DNA from: Deltaproteobacteria bacterium GWA2_54_12
GTDB lineage: Bacteria > Desulfobacterota > GWC2-55-46
Direction: 5' to 3'
Assembly: GCA_001795535.1 (NCBI GenBank)
Contig: MGPK01000001.1
Location: forward strand, 63,470 to 101,222
DNA: 37,753 nt
In this document: positions 8,610-15,346 of the stretch, piece after piece
Numbering within the stretch: position 1 is the stretch's first letter
Layout of the letters: each line of letters opens with the position of its first letter
Notes under the pieces: model-generated
Told to the model about the DNA's origin: nothing
Seen by the model: only the letters and a program-made list of their open reading frames with translations
Database searches by the model: none
Made by a program: the position numbers and the translations under genes

Positions 8610-8638
8610 TAAATATCAAGTCTGGAAGTAAAATGCAA
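8610..8638 (-). promoter_or_regulatory. Candidate sigma-70 promoter for the first prepilin
   Basis: On the minus strand TTGCAT (8633-8638) and TATTTA (8610-8615) are separated by 17 nt, about 70 nt upstream of the pilin ATG. Each hexamer is an imperfect match, and the AT-rich context makes chance matches easy. A TATAAT further upstream (near 8670) lacks a -35. Confidence 0.4.
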
Positions 8639-8721
8639 TATAAATAAGATTCTTAGGTTGAAAGCATTATAAAGTACTTTGCTGAGCTTATTTGCCGTAC
8701 TTGTCCTGAGAGACAGCTAAG

Positions 8722-8934
8722 TTACCCCCGCGTGAGCCGCCTCAGCTCAATTATCTGCGCCTGGGCCTGTTTCCTGAAGGCGGCTTTCTGGTTGGCCTGG
8801 CCCCATGCGATTAATGAAGAGTAGTCCTCAGGTCAGTATGGAAGCAGCTTGCTTATCACGCTGATGTCTATGCTGTTTTCAGGAGGTTCAGGTCCTGAAC
8901 CCTGAAATGGCTTGGGCTTCCAGTTTGCACTTGT
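8722..8934 (-). pseudogene. Decayed 3' fragment of an unidentified gene with an in-frame TGA
   Basis: On the minus strand a 70-codon stretch reads as protein-like sequence (NWKPKPFQGSGPEPPENS, then SVISKLLPY, stop, then PEDYSSLIAWGQANQKAAFR...) and ends at TAA 8722. The single TGA at 8833-8835 sits where a tryptophan codon would read smoothly (Y-stop-P). No start codon or ribosome site is evident and a stop lies directly upstream (8935-8937). It looks like the C-terminal end of a lost gene. The family is not recognised. Confidence 0.45.
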
Positions 8935-8966
8935 TCAGGATGATTAAGAAGTTCCTCTTCTTTTTT

Positions 8967-9007
8967 CCTCATATTTCCTCATAACGCATTTCTTAACTCC
9001 CCTGTAA
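8967..9007 (+). promoter_or_regulatory. Candidate Pho-type repeat region upstream of the receiver-kinase gene
   Basis: Two copies of CCTCATA with a 10-bp period (8967, 8977) are followed by CTTAAC (8992) and CTGTAA (9002), also 10 bp apart, ending about 54 nt before the ATG. Similar CTTAAC/CTGACA elements precede the porin gene. The link to PhoB is inference from the gene neighbours. Confidence 0.3.
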
Positions 9008-9060
9008 TACTAAATTCACATTCGGCATCGATAATTAAAGAAAACATCAAAGGAAAGAAC

Positions 9061-10104
9061 ATGAAGAAAGAAAAGATTCTGATTATCGAAGATGAGCTGG
9101 ACCTGCTCGACCTGCTGGATTTCAATCTCACCAGAAAGGGGTTTGTCACGGCTGGAGCGCTCGATGGCAGCGAGGGGCTTGCAAAGGCAGAGGCTTTCAG
9201 GCCCGACCTCGTGATCCTTGATCTCATGCTGCCGGGTCTCGACGGTTGGGAGGTCTGCAGGCGGCTCAAAGAGAAAAGAAAGGACATAAAAGTCCTCATG
9301 CTCACGGCAAAATGCATGCCCGAGGACAAGGTAAAGGGGCTTGAGACCGGCGCTGATGATTATATGACCAAACCCTTCAGCGTAAAGGAACTTGTCATAA
9401 GGGCAGAAAAGCTCCTCGCTGAGAAAAGGCAAAAGGACTTGCACAGGACCGTAATACACGAGATATCGAACAGGATAACGACGCTTGGCGCATACTCGAG
9501 GCTCATGGAGGGCTCGGAGGACGGCAACACTGCCAAAAAGTATATGCAGAGCGTATGCAGACAGGTCGATTCGACTGAGGAGCTCATTCATGAGGCGGGA
9601 GTGATTCTTGGCGATGAGAGCGCGACGCTTCAGCCAGTGGCGCTTGATGTCCGTGAGGTCTTGAATGTTGCCGCTGAGGCATACAGGGATGCGGCGCTGC
9701 GCAACGGCGTTGAAATCAGAACAGAGGCCGGTGGCCCTGTCGAGGCGTTTACAGACCGATACGCCCTGAAGCAGATAATCTTCAACCTCACCGGCAATGC
9801 CGTCAAATACGCGCGCCCCTTCGGCGCGGTTGAACTGAGCGTAAAAAGGCAGGACGGCAGGGTGCTAGTTACGATAAAGGACAACGGCATAGGTATCCCT
9901 GCGGCAGACCTGCCTTATGTGTTTAACCATGGATTCAGGGCTTCGAACGCGGCCGGGGCTGCAAAGGGTTCGGGCTTCGGACTCTATATCGTCAAGGTAC
10001 TATGCGAGAGGCTGGGCTCCGCCATAAATGTGAAGAGCGTAGAAGGCGAGGGTACCGGGTTCACCGTCGAATTGCCCGATTTTGACACAAAGCACGCAGT
10101 TTAA
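9061..10104 (+). CDS. Soluble receiver-histidine kinase (REC-HisKA-HATPase)
   Basis: A 347-aa cytoplasmic sensor kinase with the receiver at the N-terminus. REC is residues 3-118 (acidic pocket E10/D11/E12, phospho-acceptor D54, T82, K104). A short dimerisation region has H133 in VIHEISNRITTL, an H-box lacking the usual proline. HATPase_c is about 230-340 with the N box IIFNLTGNAVKYA, G1 DNGIGIP and G2 GSGFGLYIV. There is no membrane segment, so the signal probably arrives as phosphate on the receiver or through a partner. Its place before an OprP-type porin, pstS and a phoB-like gene suggests that it takes the PhoR-like role of the local phosphate response (inference). The start ATG follows an AAAGGAAAG ribosome site. 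Confidence 0.88.
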   Translation: MKKEKILIIEDELDLLDLLDFNLTRKGFVTAGALDGSEGLAKAEAFRPDLVILDLMLPGLDGWEVCRRLKEKRKDIKVLMLTAKCMPEDKVKGLETGADDYMTKPFSVKELVIRAEKLLAEKRQKDLHRTVIHEISNRITTLGAYSRLMEGSEDGNTAKKYMQSVCRQVDSTEELIHEAGVILGDESATLQPVALDVREVLNVAAEAYRDAALRNGVEIRTEAGGPVEAFTDRYALKQIIFNLTGNAVKYARPFGAVELSVKRQDGRVLVTIKDNGIGIPAADLPYVFNHGFRASNAAGAAKGSGFGLYIVKVLCERLGSAINVKSVEGEGTGFTVELPDFDTKHAV

Positions 10105-10109
10105 CGGTA

Positions 10110-10137
10110 CTTAACCTTCCTGACATATTTCCTTAAC
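10110..10137 (+). promoter_or_regulatory. Candidate Pho-box-like direct repeats upstream of the porin gene
   Basis: CTTAAC (10110), CTGACA (10120) and CTTAAC (10132) occur at 10 and 12 bp spacing immediately after the stop of the kinase gene and 84 nt before the porin ATG. The spacing resembles PhoB half-sites on one DNA face. This is pattern recognition only. Confidence 0.35.
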
Positions 10138-10220
10138 AAAGGGCGGATAAGATGGCTTCAATTGAACGGCATGACACAAAGACAATGTTCCCAGGAACAG
10201 ACAAGGAGGAAATTCAAAGA

Positions 10221-11396
10221 ATGAAAAGAAAGCTCTATGCTGCAATGGCTGTAACGGTATTTGGGGTGTTGGCAGGCGGGCCTGCCTACGCCGGGTTTTT
10301 GTTCGGAGAAGAGACAAAAGGCGTGACGCTCACCAGCAACGAAAGTGATCTCAATGTCAGGATAAGGCTCCAGCCGAGGTTTGATTTCGGGGACCTGGTG
10401 AAGGATGGCACAAGCTCTTACGAATCACAGGGCGACATCTACTTGAGAAGGATACGCCTTGAGATGGGCGGCCATCTTCTGACCAAGACGATCGCTTACA
10501 ACCTGACTCTCACTGGAGACAAGTGGGACAAGGCCGGCAACGCCAACGCGATAGGCGTCCAGTACGCCTTCGTGAAATGGCTTGCGGATGACGCACTGGT
10601 CTTTACGGTCGGCAAGGAAAAGCTCCCGTTCTCAAGGGTCTCGCTCACATCATCTTCCAAGCAGCTCATAGTCGAAAGGCCTGTTTCAACAGAGGCCGCC
10701 AAGAAGCTCTTTGGACTGACTGACGCCTATTACCAGCCGAAGTTCTCGGTCGGCGGCAGGCTTGCTGAAGGCCTGTTCGCCTACGAAGTCGCCGTGGCTG
10801 ACGGCTGGCAGAACGGCGAGGCAATACAGTCAACCGGTGCCCGCAAGGTGCTCTCCGCCAACCCGGTCTATGTCGCAAGGGTAGAGCTTTCGCCCCCGGG
10901 CTGGGTCGAGAAGGGAAAGTCAGACGCGTACCTTGGCAAGGGCCAGCACCTGACCTTGGGCGCCAACATAGCCAACCAGTCGGGTATCGAATACCAGACA
11001 GTCGGTTTCGAAGAGGACAGGACCCTGTGGGGCTTTGACCTCTCGGGCCACTACAACGGCTTGACCGCCCAGTTCGAGTATAACGCGTGGGAGATAGAAT
11101 CAACCGACCCTGCGATAGCCACAAAGAAGCCGGAGGGCTGGTACGCCCAGGCAGGCTACTTCATAGACGGCCTCAATATAGAGCCTGTAGCAAGGTATGA
11201 AGTTTATAACCATGATTCCGAGGCAGCCGACAAGGAAGAGAAGATAAGGACGGTTGGCCTCAACTGGTACGGCAAGGGGCACAGCTTCAAGGTGGGCGCG
11301 AACTGGGTCCATCACGAATTCGATACGAATGTCAAGGAAGTCACAGCTGACGATTCCAAGGACATATACCAGGTACAGGCGCAGATGTACTTTTAG
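10221..11396 (+). CDS. Phosphate-selective porin O/P family outer-membrane protein
   Basis: A 391-aa outer-membrane beta-barrel. The signal peptide is MKRKLYAAMAVTVFGVLAGG... with cleavage after AYA. The mature protein begins GFLFGEETKGVTLTSNESDLNVRI and shows alternating amphipathic strands, the family's RIRLEMGGHL and VGKEKLPFSR-like motifs, and a C-terminal strand ending in phenylalanine (VQAQMYF), the usual barrel assembly signal. OprP/OprO-type porins take up phosphate or polyphosphate; here the location before pstS supports phosphate. ATG 10221 was chosen because AAGGAGGA lies just upstream and gives a clean signal peptide. A start at 10152 would add a polar, unlikely extension. Confidence 0.88.
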   Translation: MKRKLYAAMAVTVFGVLAGGPAYAGFLFGEETKGVTLTSNESDLNVRIRLQPRFDFGDLVKDGTSSYESQGDIYLRRIRLEMGGHLLTKTIAYNLTLTGDKWDKAGNANAIGVQYAFVKWLADDALVFTVGKEKLPFSRVSLTSSSKQLIVERPVSTEAAKKLFGLTDAYYQPKFSVGGRLAEGLFAYEVAVADGWQNGEAIQSTGARKVLSANPVYVARVELSPPGWVEKGKSDAYLGKGQHLTLGANIANQSGIEYQTVGFEEDRTLWGFDLSGHYNGLTAQFEYNAWEIESTDPAIATKKPEGWYAQAGYFIDGLNIEPVARYEVYNHDSEAADKEEKIRTVGLNWYGKGHSFKVGANWVHHEFDTNVKEVTADDSKDIYQVQAQMYF

Positions 11397-11469
11397 TACC
11401 TGATTGCAATGTTTACAGAAAACCTGACCATCCTGTAAAAGCCGCGCCAGCGGCACTCTTCCTCCGTCA

Positions 11470-11505
11470 GGGCGGGAGCCTTACTCCCGCCCGCAGTTTT
11501 TAAAA
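11470..11505 (+). terminator. Rho-independent terminator after the porin gene
   Basis: A perfect 9-bp stem GGGCGGGAG / CTCCCGCCC with loop CCTTA is followed by GCAGTTTTT. It lies between the porin gene and pstS and should limit read-through between them. Confidence 0.85.
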
Positions 11506-11521
11506 ACGGGCCAAGGCCCGT
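11506..11521 (+). other. Short hairpin in the pstS leader
   Basis: ACGGGCC AA GGCCCGT forms a perfect 7-bp stem ending about 8 nt before the AAAGGAG ribosome site of pstS. It directly follows the porin terminator and could be a 5' stabilising hairpin or mRNA processing signal. No riboswitch fold is recognised. Confidence 0.5.
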
Positions 11522-11538
11522 AAAATAAAGGAGATACT

Positions 11539-12576
11539 ATGAAAAGATTTGCAATAGCGGCGATGTTGCTTTCCTCGGTCGCCTTCGCTGGCTCGGCGCT
11601 CGCGGAGGGACTGATAAACGGAGCCGGGGCTACATTCCCCTATCCGTTGTACTCCAAGTGGTCGTTCGAGTACGCAAAGAAAACCGGAGCGAAGCTCAAC
11701 TACCAGTCCATCGGCTCAGGTGGCGGCATAAAGCAGATAAAGGCTAAGACGGTCGACTTCGGAGCATCAGATGCGCCTCTTACCGTCAAGGACCTCGATG
11801 AGTCAGGCCTCACGCAGTTCCCCATGGCAATAGGCGGCGTCGTGCCGGTAGTGAACCTCAAGGGAATAAAGCCCGGCCAGATGAAGTTCACGCCTGAAGT
11901 CCTCGCGGACATATATCTCGGCAAGATCAAGAAGTGGAATGACGCGAAGATAGCCGACCTCAACCCCGGCATCAGTCTGCCTGAAGATACCATAACGGTC
12001 GTGCATCGCTCGGACGGAAGCGGCACGACATGGATATTCACCAACTATTTGAACAAGGTGAGTCCGGCGTGGGAGAAGCAAGTCGGTTTTGGCACGGCCG
12101 TGAACTGGCCTGCCGGTGTGGGCGGCAAGGGCAACGAGGGCGTTGCGACCTATGTAAAGAGGATAAAGAACACCATAGGGTATGTGGAGCTTGCCTACGC
12201 GCTCCAGAACAAGCTCAACCATACGCAGCTCAAGAACAGCGATGGGCAGTTCGTTGCGCCATCTCTTGAGAGCTTCGCGGAAGCGGCTGAAGGAGCTGAC
12301 TGGAAGGGGACGCCGGGTTACGCAGTGATCCTGACCAACCAGCCGGGAAAGAACGCCTGGCCCATAGCTGGCGCAACTTTCATACTTGTCCACAAGAACC
12401 CCGCGAACTGCTCGAACTCAAGGGCGGTTCTCGACTTTTTCGACTGGTCCTACCAGAACGGCGCCGAGATGGCCAGGAACCTCGATTATGTGCCCATTCC
12501 GAAGAGCGTCTATATGGTTATGGAGCAAGCCTGGAGTAATGATATAAGCTGCAATGGCCAGTCTGTCTGGAAATAA
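11539..12576 (+). CDS. pstS: Phosphate ABC transporter substrate-binding protein PstS
   Basis: Periplasmic phosphate-binding protein of 345 aa that delivers phosphate to PstCA. It has a signal peptide with cleavage after ALA (about residue 22), then GLINGAGATFPYPLYSKW, the typical PstS start. Phosphate-ligating motifs are visible: SIGSGGGIKQI, VDFGASDAPL and the signature HRSDGSGTTWIF. Length matches the family. AAAGGAG precedes the ATG. pstC, pstA, pstB and phoU are not in the window, so this copy stands alone between its own terminators, with the porin upstream and the PhoB-like regulator downstream. Confidence 0.95.
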   Translation: MKRFAIAAMLLSSVAFAGSALAEGLINGAGATFPYPLYSKWSFEYAKKTGAKLNYQSIGSGGGIKQIKAKTVDFGASDAPLTVKDLDESGLTQFPMAIGGVVPVVNLKGIKPGQMKFTPEVLADIYLGKIKKWNDAKIADLNPGISLPEDTITVVHRSDGSGTTWIFTNYLNKVSPAWEKQVGFGTAVNWPAGVGGKGNEGVATYVKRIKNTIGYVELAYALQNKLNHTQLKNSDGQFVAPSLESFAEAAEGADWKGTPGYAVILTNQPGKNAWPIAGATFILVHKNPANCSNSRAVLDFFDWSYQNGAEMARNLDYVPIPKSVYMVMEQAWSNDISCNGQSVWK

Positions 12577-12603
12577 CTCAGTCGAAAAATAATAGCACGC
12601 AAA

Positions 12604-12634
12604 AGCTGCCCCGGAAACGGGGCTGCTTTTTTTT
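12604..12634 (+). terminator. Rho-independent terminator after pstS
   Basis: AGCTGCCCCG GAAA CGGGGCTGCT is a 10-bp stem with one T-T mismatch and a GNRA-type tetraloop, followed by a run of eight T. It lies 28 nt after the pstS stop codon. Confidence 0.92.
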
Positions 12635-12652
12635 ATGAATATTTATGAAGAC

Positions 12653-12693
12653 CGTAACATACACTCCGCGGCCCCGTAACATTGATTTAACAG
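12653..12693 (+). promoter_or_regulatory. Candidate PhoB-type repeats upstream of the phoB-like gene
   Basis: CGTAACAT occurs at 12653 and 12675, and TTTAACAG at 12686; GTAACA (12676) and TTAACA (12687) are exactly 11 bp apart, the spacing of tandem Pho half-sites. They lie about 45-80 nt before the ATG and could allow autoregulation. Assignment to PhoB is inference. Confidence 0.4.
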
Positions 12694-12735
12694 TAATTGG
12701 GTAAAATCAGGGTAACTCGTAACAGAGGGGAACTG

Positions 12736-13428
12736 ATGAAGCAGAAAATACTCGCGGTAGATGACGAAATTGATATCCTGAAGCTCCTGCAATACAATTT
12801 ATCCAACGCCGGATTTGATTTCATCTCCGCCGAGGACGGCCCGGAGGCGCTTGAGCTGGCCGCCATGGCGATGCCTGACCTCATTATCCTTGATCTCATG
12901 CTCCCGAACATGGACGGCAACGAGGTCTTGAAAAGACTCAAGGCCAGCCCGGATACCAGCGGAATACCTGTCCTTATGCTTACGGCCAGGGGAGAGGAAA
13001 TAGACAGGGTCCTGGGGTTCGAGCTTGGGGCCGACGATTATATAGTAAAGCCGTTCAGCCCGAGGGAGCTGGTATTGAGGGTCAAGGCGGTGCTGAGAAA
13101 GGGGGCTGGCGCTGACGACGCCAGGCTCATCAAAGCTGGCCCTATCGTCATCGATACTGACAGGTTTGCCGTATTGGTGGACGGGCAAAAGGTTGATTTT
13201 ACCGCCTCTGAGTTCAAGCTGCTCCTTATGCTCATAAAGTCAAAGGGAAGGCCAATGAGCCGGGAGACGCTTCTTTCGAGGATAGGCCAGCCGGATACCG
13301 CTGCCGGCTCCAGAACAATAGATACGCATATAAGAAGGGTCAGGATGAAGCTTGGCAGATATGGGGACTGCATCGAGACAGCGCGGGGGCACGGTTACAT
13401 GTTCAGGCTCAATAGGGTCGAGGAGTAA
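12736..13428 (+). CDS. PhoB/OmpR-family response regulator
   Basis: A 230-aa two-domain regulator. REC is residues 1-120 with D9/D10, phospho-acceptor D53 (LIILDLMLPN), T82 (VLMLTARG) and K105 (YIVKPFSPREL). The C-terminal winged helix (about 130-228) has the PhoB/OmpR features SEFKLLLMLIKSKGRPMSRE and RTIDTHIRRVRMKLG. Among paralogues the closest type is PhoB. It follows pstS and a phosphate-type porin, so control of the phosphate response is the natural reading. ATG 12736 has AGAGGGG upstream; an in-frame TTG at 12697 would add an unlikely extension. The cognate kinase may be the receiver-kinase at 9061. Confidence 0.88.
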   Translation: MKQKILAVDDEIDILKLLQYNLSNAGFDFISAEDGPEALELAAMAMPDLIILDLMLPNMDGNEVLKRLKASPDTSGIPVLMLTARGEEIDRVLGFELGADDYIVKPFSPRELVLRVKAVLRKGAGADDARLIKAGPIVIDTDRFAVLVDGQKVDFTASEFKLLLMLIKSKGRPMSRETLLSRIGQPDTAAGSRTIDTHIRRVRMKLGRYGDCIETARGHGYMFRLNRVEE

Positions 13429-13534
13429 TAAATTTTTTCTATTGCAGCCATTGCGGCAAAGGTCCCGAGCCCAGCTTGCCTGTTATGACTCGCCTCTTCA
13501 ATCAATTACCTGTTGAAATCTTCTTTTCATCGGT

Positions 13535-13717
13535 TCAAACGGCCTCATCTTCTTCGTTGTAGCACCTCAGAACCGGGCAGAATTCGAAGTGCTCGCTCAT
13601 GCAGACATGTATATCCGCACCGTTCGACTCTTTCACAAACCTGTTTTCTATCCTGCACAGCGCGCCTTCCAGTGAACCCGTGATATACGGACAGATGAGG
13701 CTTCCGGCAGTCTGCAT
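13535..13717 (-). CDS. Small cysteine-containing hypothetical protein
   Basis: A 60-aa protein with a convincing ribosome site (GGGGG followed by ATTGTC and ATG). It has four cysteines: ICPYITGSLEGALCRIENRF, then HVCMSEHFEFCPVLRCYNEED. The CxSxHFxxCP and C-x-Y-I pattern suggests a small metal- or cluster-binding domain. No named family was recognised. It is transcribed convergently with the PhoB-like gene and lies beside the metal-gene remnants. Confidence 0.65.
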   Translation of the reverse strand: MQTAGSLICPYITGSLEGALCRIENRFVKESNGADIHVCMSEHFEFCPVLRCYNEEDEAV

Positions 13718-13837
13718 GACAATCCCCCCATTCCAAATAGAATTTTAATTCGGTACTTATTCTATGGGGAGATTGTTAATTCATTATTGCGAACGGGTTA
13801 TGTAAGGTTAACCGGAAAGGCCATCACGACGACTGCC

Positions 13838-13999
13838 TCAGGCAACGCTTTTTTCAATGGCGAAATAATGCCTTTTAAGGAAGACCGAGACATTGACGAG
13901 GCCCATGAGGGCGGGCACCTCGACCAGCGGGCTTACTACGGCGGCGAAGGCTGCCGCTGTCCGATTCTGCTTACCAGGGTTCTGAGGGAAGGCAGCGCG
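13838..13999 (-). pseudogene. 3' remnant of an ACR3-family arsenite efflux gene
   Basis: On the minus strand the last 40 codons read [18 protein letters not shown] followed by [13 protein letters not shown], which matches the conserved C-terminus of ACR3/ArsB-type arsenite permeases (xAAFAAVVGPLVEVPxLIGLVNVAL...RYF). Upstream of about 13965 the frame quickly turns into non-membrane sequence, and the other nine transmembrane helices are absent. It is therefore a dead 3' end. It lies about 0.4 kb from a live ArsR-family gene, which suggests that a former ars operon has collapsed here. Confidence 0.65.
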
Positions 14000-14072
14000 A
14001 ATCCGGGAAGCAGCGTCGCGCCCGGCAGGTAAAAAAGTAGGCGACAAGTGAAGTGATGGAAAAATGCAAGGG

Positions 14073-14097
14073 CTCCCGGAAGGGGGTTTTTTTATTT
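14073..14097 (+). terminator. Terminator-like hairpin with T-run
   Basis: CTCCC GGAA GGGGG followed by seven T on the plus strand. No intact plus-strand gene lies directly upstream, so it may be a leftover of deleted DNA between the two remnants. Confidence 0.4.
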
Positions 14098-14105
14098 GTA
14101 CGAAC

Positions 14106-14312
14106 TTAAGCGTCAGCGCGTGAGCTTGCATATTTAAAGATGAGCAAGGCAAAAAAAGTCAGGCTCAGCGATGCCACTATCAAAGGGGCTGTTGGCAGGT
14201 CATACAGGTATGACAGCCCCAGGCCGAAAACGCTTGACGCGACTCCGATAATCCAGCCCAGGACCAGAACTTTGAGTAATGATAAAGAAATATTTAAGAC
14301 ATCGATTGACAA
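14106..14312 (-). pseudogene. 3' remnant of an ABC-3 family metal ABC transporter permease
   Basis: A 68-codon minus-strand frame (only a TTG start, no ribosome site) reads VLVLGWIIGVASSVFGLGL then [20 protein letters not shown]. This matches the C-terminal helices of ZnuB/MntB/TroC-type permeases, where a GLxLSYxxDLPTGxxIV motif is typical. Full-length members have about 270 residues, so roughly three quarters of the gene is missing. The break point falls within the promoter of the divergent arsR-like gene. Confidence 0.6.
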
Positions 14313-14334
14313 ACAGGCTTTGCTAGAATATATT
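14306..14334 (+). promoter_or_regulatory. Strong sigma-70 promoter for the arsR-family gene
   Basis: TTGACA (14306-14311) and TATATT (14329-14334) with the ideal 17-nt spacing. Transcription should start near 14341, leaving a leader of only about 12 nt before ATG 14354. The candidate operator GCTTAAATACTTA (14342-14354) covers the start site. Confidence 0.8.
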
Positions 14335-14353
14335 AGTAGCTGCTTAAATACTT

Positions 14354-14653
14354 ATGAAAGACGCAGCCTACTTATTCAAGATACTGTCGGTCGACAAGAG
14401 GATCGACATCATCGAGCTCCTCAAAAAGGAGCCCATGAGCGTCAATGCCATTGCCGAGGCCATCGGCGCAACCCAGTCCGCCGCTTCGCAGCACCTCAGG
14501 GTGCTTAAGTCTTCAGGCCTCGTAAACGATGAGCGCAAGGGTTACTGGATTTATTATTCGCTCGACAGGGAGGCACTGGAGATGTGCAGGCAGCGCTTGA
14601 ACAGGTTATGTTCCTGCGGCTGTCAAAGCGGGAATGCCGCCGGGAAGAAGTAG
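14354..14653 (+). CDS. ArsR-family winged-helix metal/metalloid-responsive repressor
   Basis: A 99-aa repressor with a single winged-helix domain: DAAYLFKILSVDKRIDIIELL, recognition helix region ATQSAASQHLRVLKSSGLV, and wing DERKGYWIYYSLD. The C-terminus carries a cysteine cluster (LCSCGCQSG) likely to bind thiophilic metal or metalloid. The classic ELCVC site of ArsR/SmtB helix alpha-3 is absent, so sensing would use the C-terminal cysteines as in some atypical family members. No ribosome site is visible upstream and the leader is very short. It is followed by a CopD-like gene with a related operator-like motif, so it probably represses both. Confidence 0.88.
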   Translation: MKDAAYLFKILSVDKRIDIIELLKKEPMSVNAIAEAIGATQSAASQHLRVLKSSGLVNDERKGYWIYYSLDREALEMCRQRLNRLCSCGCQSGNAAGKK

Positions 14654-14674
14654 CGGTATTTTTTTTGTGCCTTA

Positions 14675-14706
14675 TATATAAGAGTATGCTTATATACTTA
14701 AATGAA
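14675..14706 (+). promoter_or_regulatory. Candidate ArsR-type operator upstream of the CopD-like gene
   Basis: A perfect inverted repeat TATATAAG-N6-CTTATATA (14675-14696) overlaps GCTTATATACTTA (14688-14700). The latter repeats, with one change, the element GCTTAAATACTTA at 14342-14354 over the arsR start. Shared sites at both genes suggest one regulator. Confidence 0.55.
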
Positions 14707-14752
14707 CCCACGGTTTGTTCCGCCAGGGACAGCCAAAAAAAAGGAGGGAGTT

Positions 14753-15193
14753 ATGTCCGGTCTTGCGTTGAATTTCATTGTCTTTCTGCATCTTGCGTCG
14801 GCTGTTCTCTGGATAGGCGGGATAATTTTCGTACTGTTTGTAGCCATTCCGGCTTCAAAGGAGGTCATGGGAGCAGAAGCAGGCAAAATCATGGGCGCTC
14901 TCTCGCGAAGGTTTTCGCCTTTAGCGAATTACGGCATACTGCTTCTAATCGTAACCGGGCTCGTCTTATCTTTAATGCAGGATGGCATATACGCCAGAGC
15001 GCCTTTTTACCTGAAGACGGCGTTGGCTGTAATTATGATATCCGTTCACTTCTACAGGGGCCTTATCCTGGCGCCGAGAATCGCGAAGTCCGAGCCGCCG
15101 GACAAGGCATTGCTCCAGAAGTTATCCCTGGACCTGGTGAAGCTCAATTTTGCCATTGGTTTGGCAGTATTATTTTTCGCGACGATGGCGTGA
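14753..15193 (+). CDS. CopD-like small integral membrane protein
   Basis: A 146-aa protein with four predicted membrane helices: LNFIVFLHLASAVLWIGGII, a second near NYGILLLIVTGLVLSL, a third at LKTALAVIMISVHFY and a fourth at LNFAIGLAVLFFATMA. The first helix motif HLxxxxxWIGG and the internal pattern resemble the CopD/DUF2269 superfamily, with conserved histidines (H in FLHLAS and in SVHFYRG) as possible heme or copper ligands. ATG 14753 was chosen for its AAGGAGGGAG site; the ATG at 14702 would add a polar tail. Regulation by the upstream ArsR-family protein is inferred. The transported or bound metal is unknown. Confidence 0.75.
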   Translation: MSGLALNFIVFLHLASAVLWIGGIIFVLFVAIPASKEVMGAEAGKIMGALSRRFSPLANYGILLLIVTGLVLSLMQDGIYARAPFYLKTALAVIMISVHFYRGLILAPRIAKSEPPDKALLQKLSLDLVKLNFAIGLAVLFFATMA

Positions 15194-15270
15194 TACGCGT
15201 ACAGGCCTGGTAAGTAAAAAGTTATTCGCGCAGGAGTTCCGTCATGGCTGGGGCCTTTCTGGGGCTCAAA

Positions 15271-15308
15271 AAGAAGGGGTCGGCTAAAGGCCGACCCCTT
15301 CTTTTATT
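15271..15308 (+). terminator. Bidirectional-type rho-independent terminator
   Basis: A perfect 13-bp stem AAGAAGGGGTCGG / CCGACCCCTTCTT with a 7-nt loop is followed by TTATT and preceded by CAAAAA. It ends the arsR-copD-like unit and lies 12 nt from the tRNA-fragment repeat. Confidence 0.88.
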
Positions 15309-15319
15309 CGAGAAATCCA

Positions 15320-15346
15320 TGGTGCCGGAGGTGGGAATAGAACCCA
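15320..15346 (-). repeat. tRNA-Leu 3'-end fragment (candidate att site, left copy)
   Basis: These 27 nt match the 3' end of the tRNA-Leu gene at 36019-36045 (CCA end, acceptor strand, 3' half of the T-arm and T-loop) with one mismatch, at 15339. The rest of a tRNA is absent: no 5' acceptor strand, anticodon arm or D-arm follows. Both copies have the same orientation. A truncated tRNA 3' end at one side and the complete tRNA at the other is the classic layout of an element integrated into a tRNA gene. Confidence 0.75.

Noticed and set aside
12697-12735. Upstream TTG start for the PhoB-like gene
   Set aside because: It would overlap the repeat region; ATG 12736 has a good ribosome site and gives the normal family length.
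13787-14032. 81-codon plus-strand frame
   Set aside because: Antisense to the ACR3 remnant, no ribosome site and no family resemblance.
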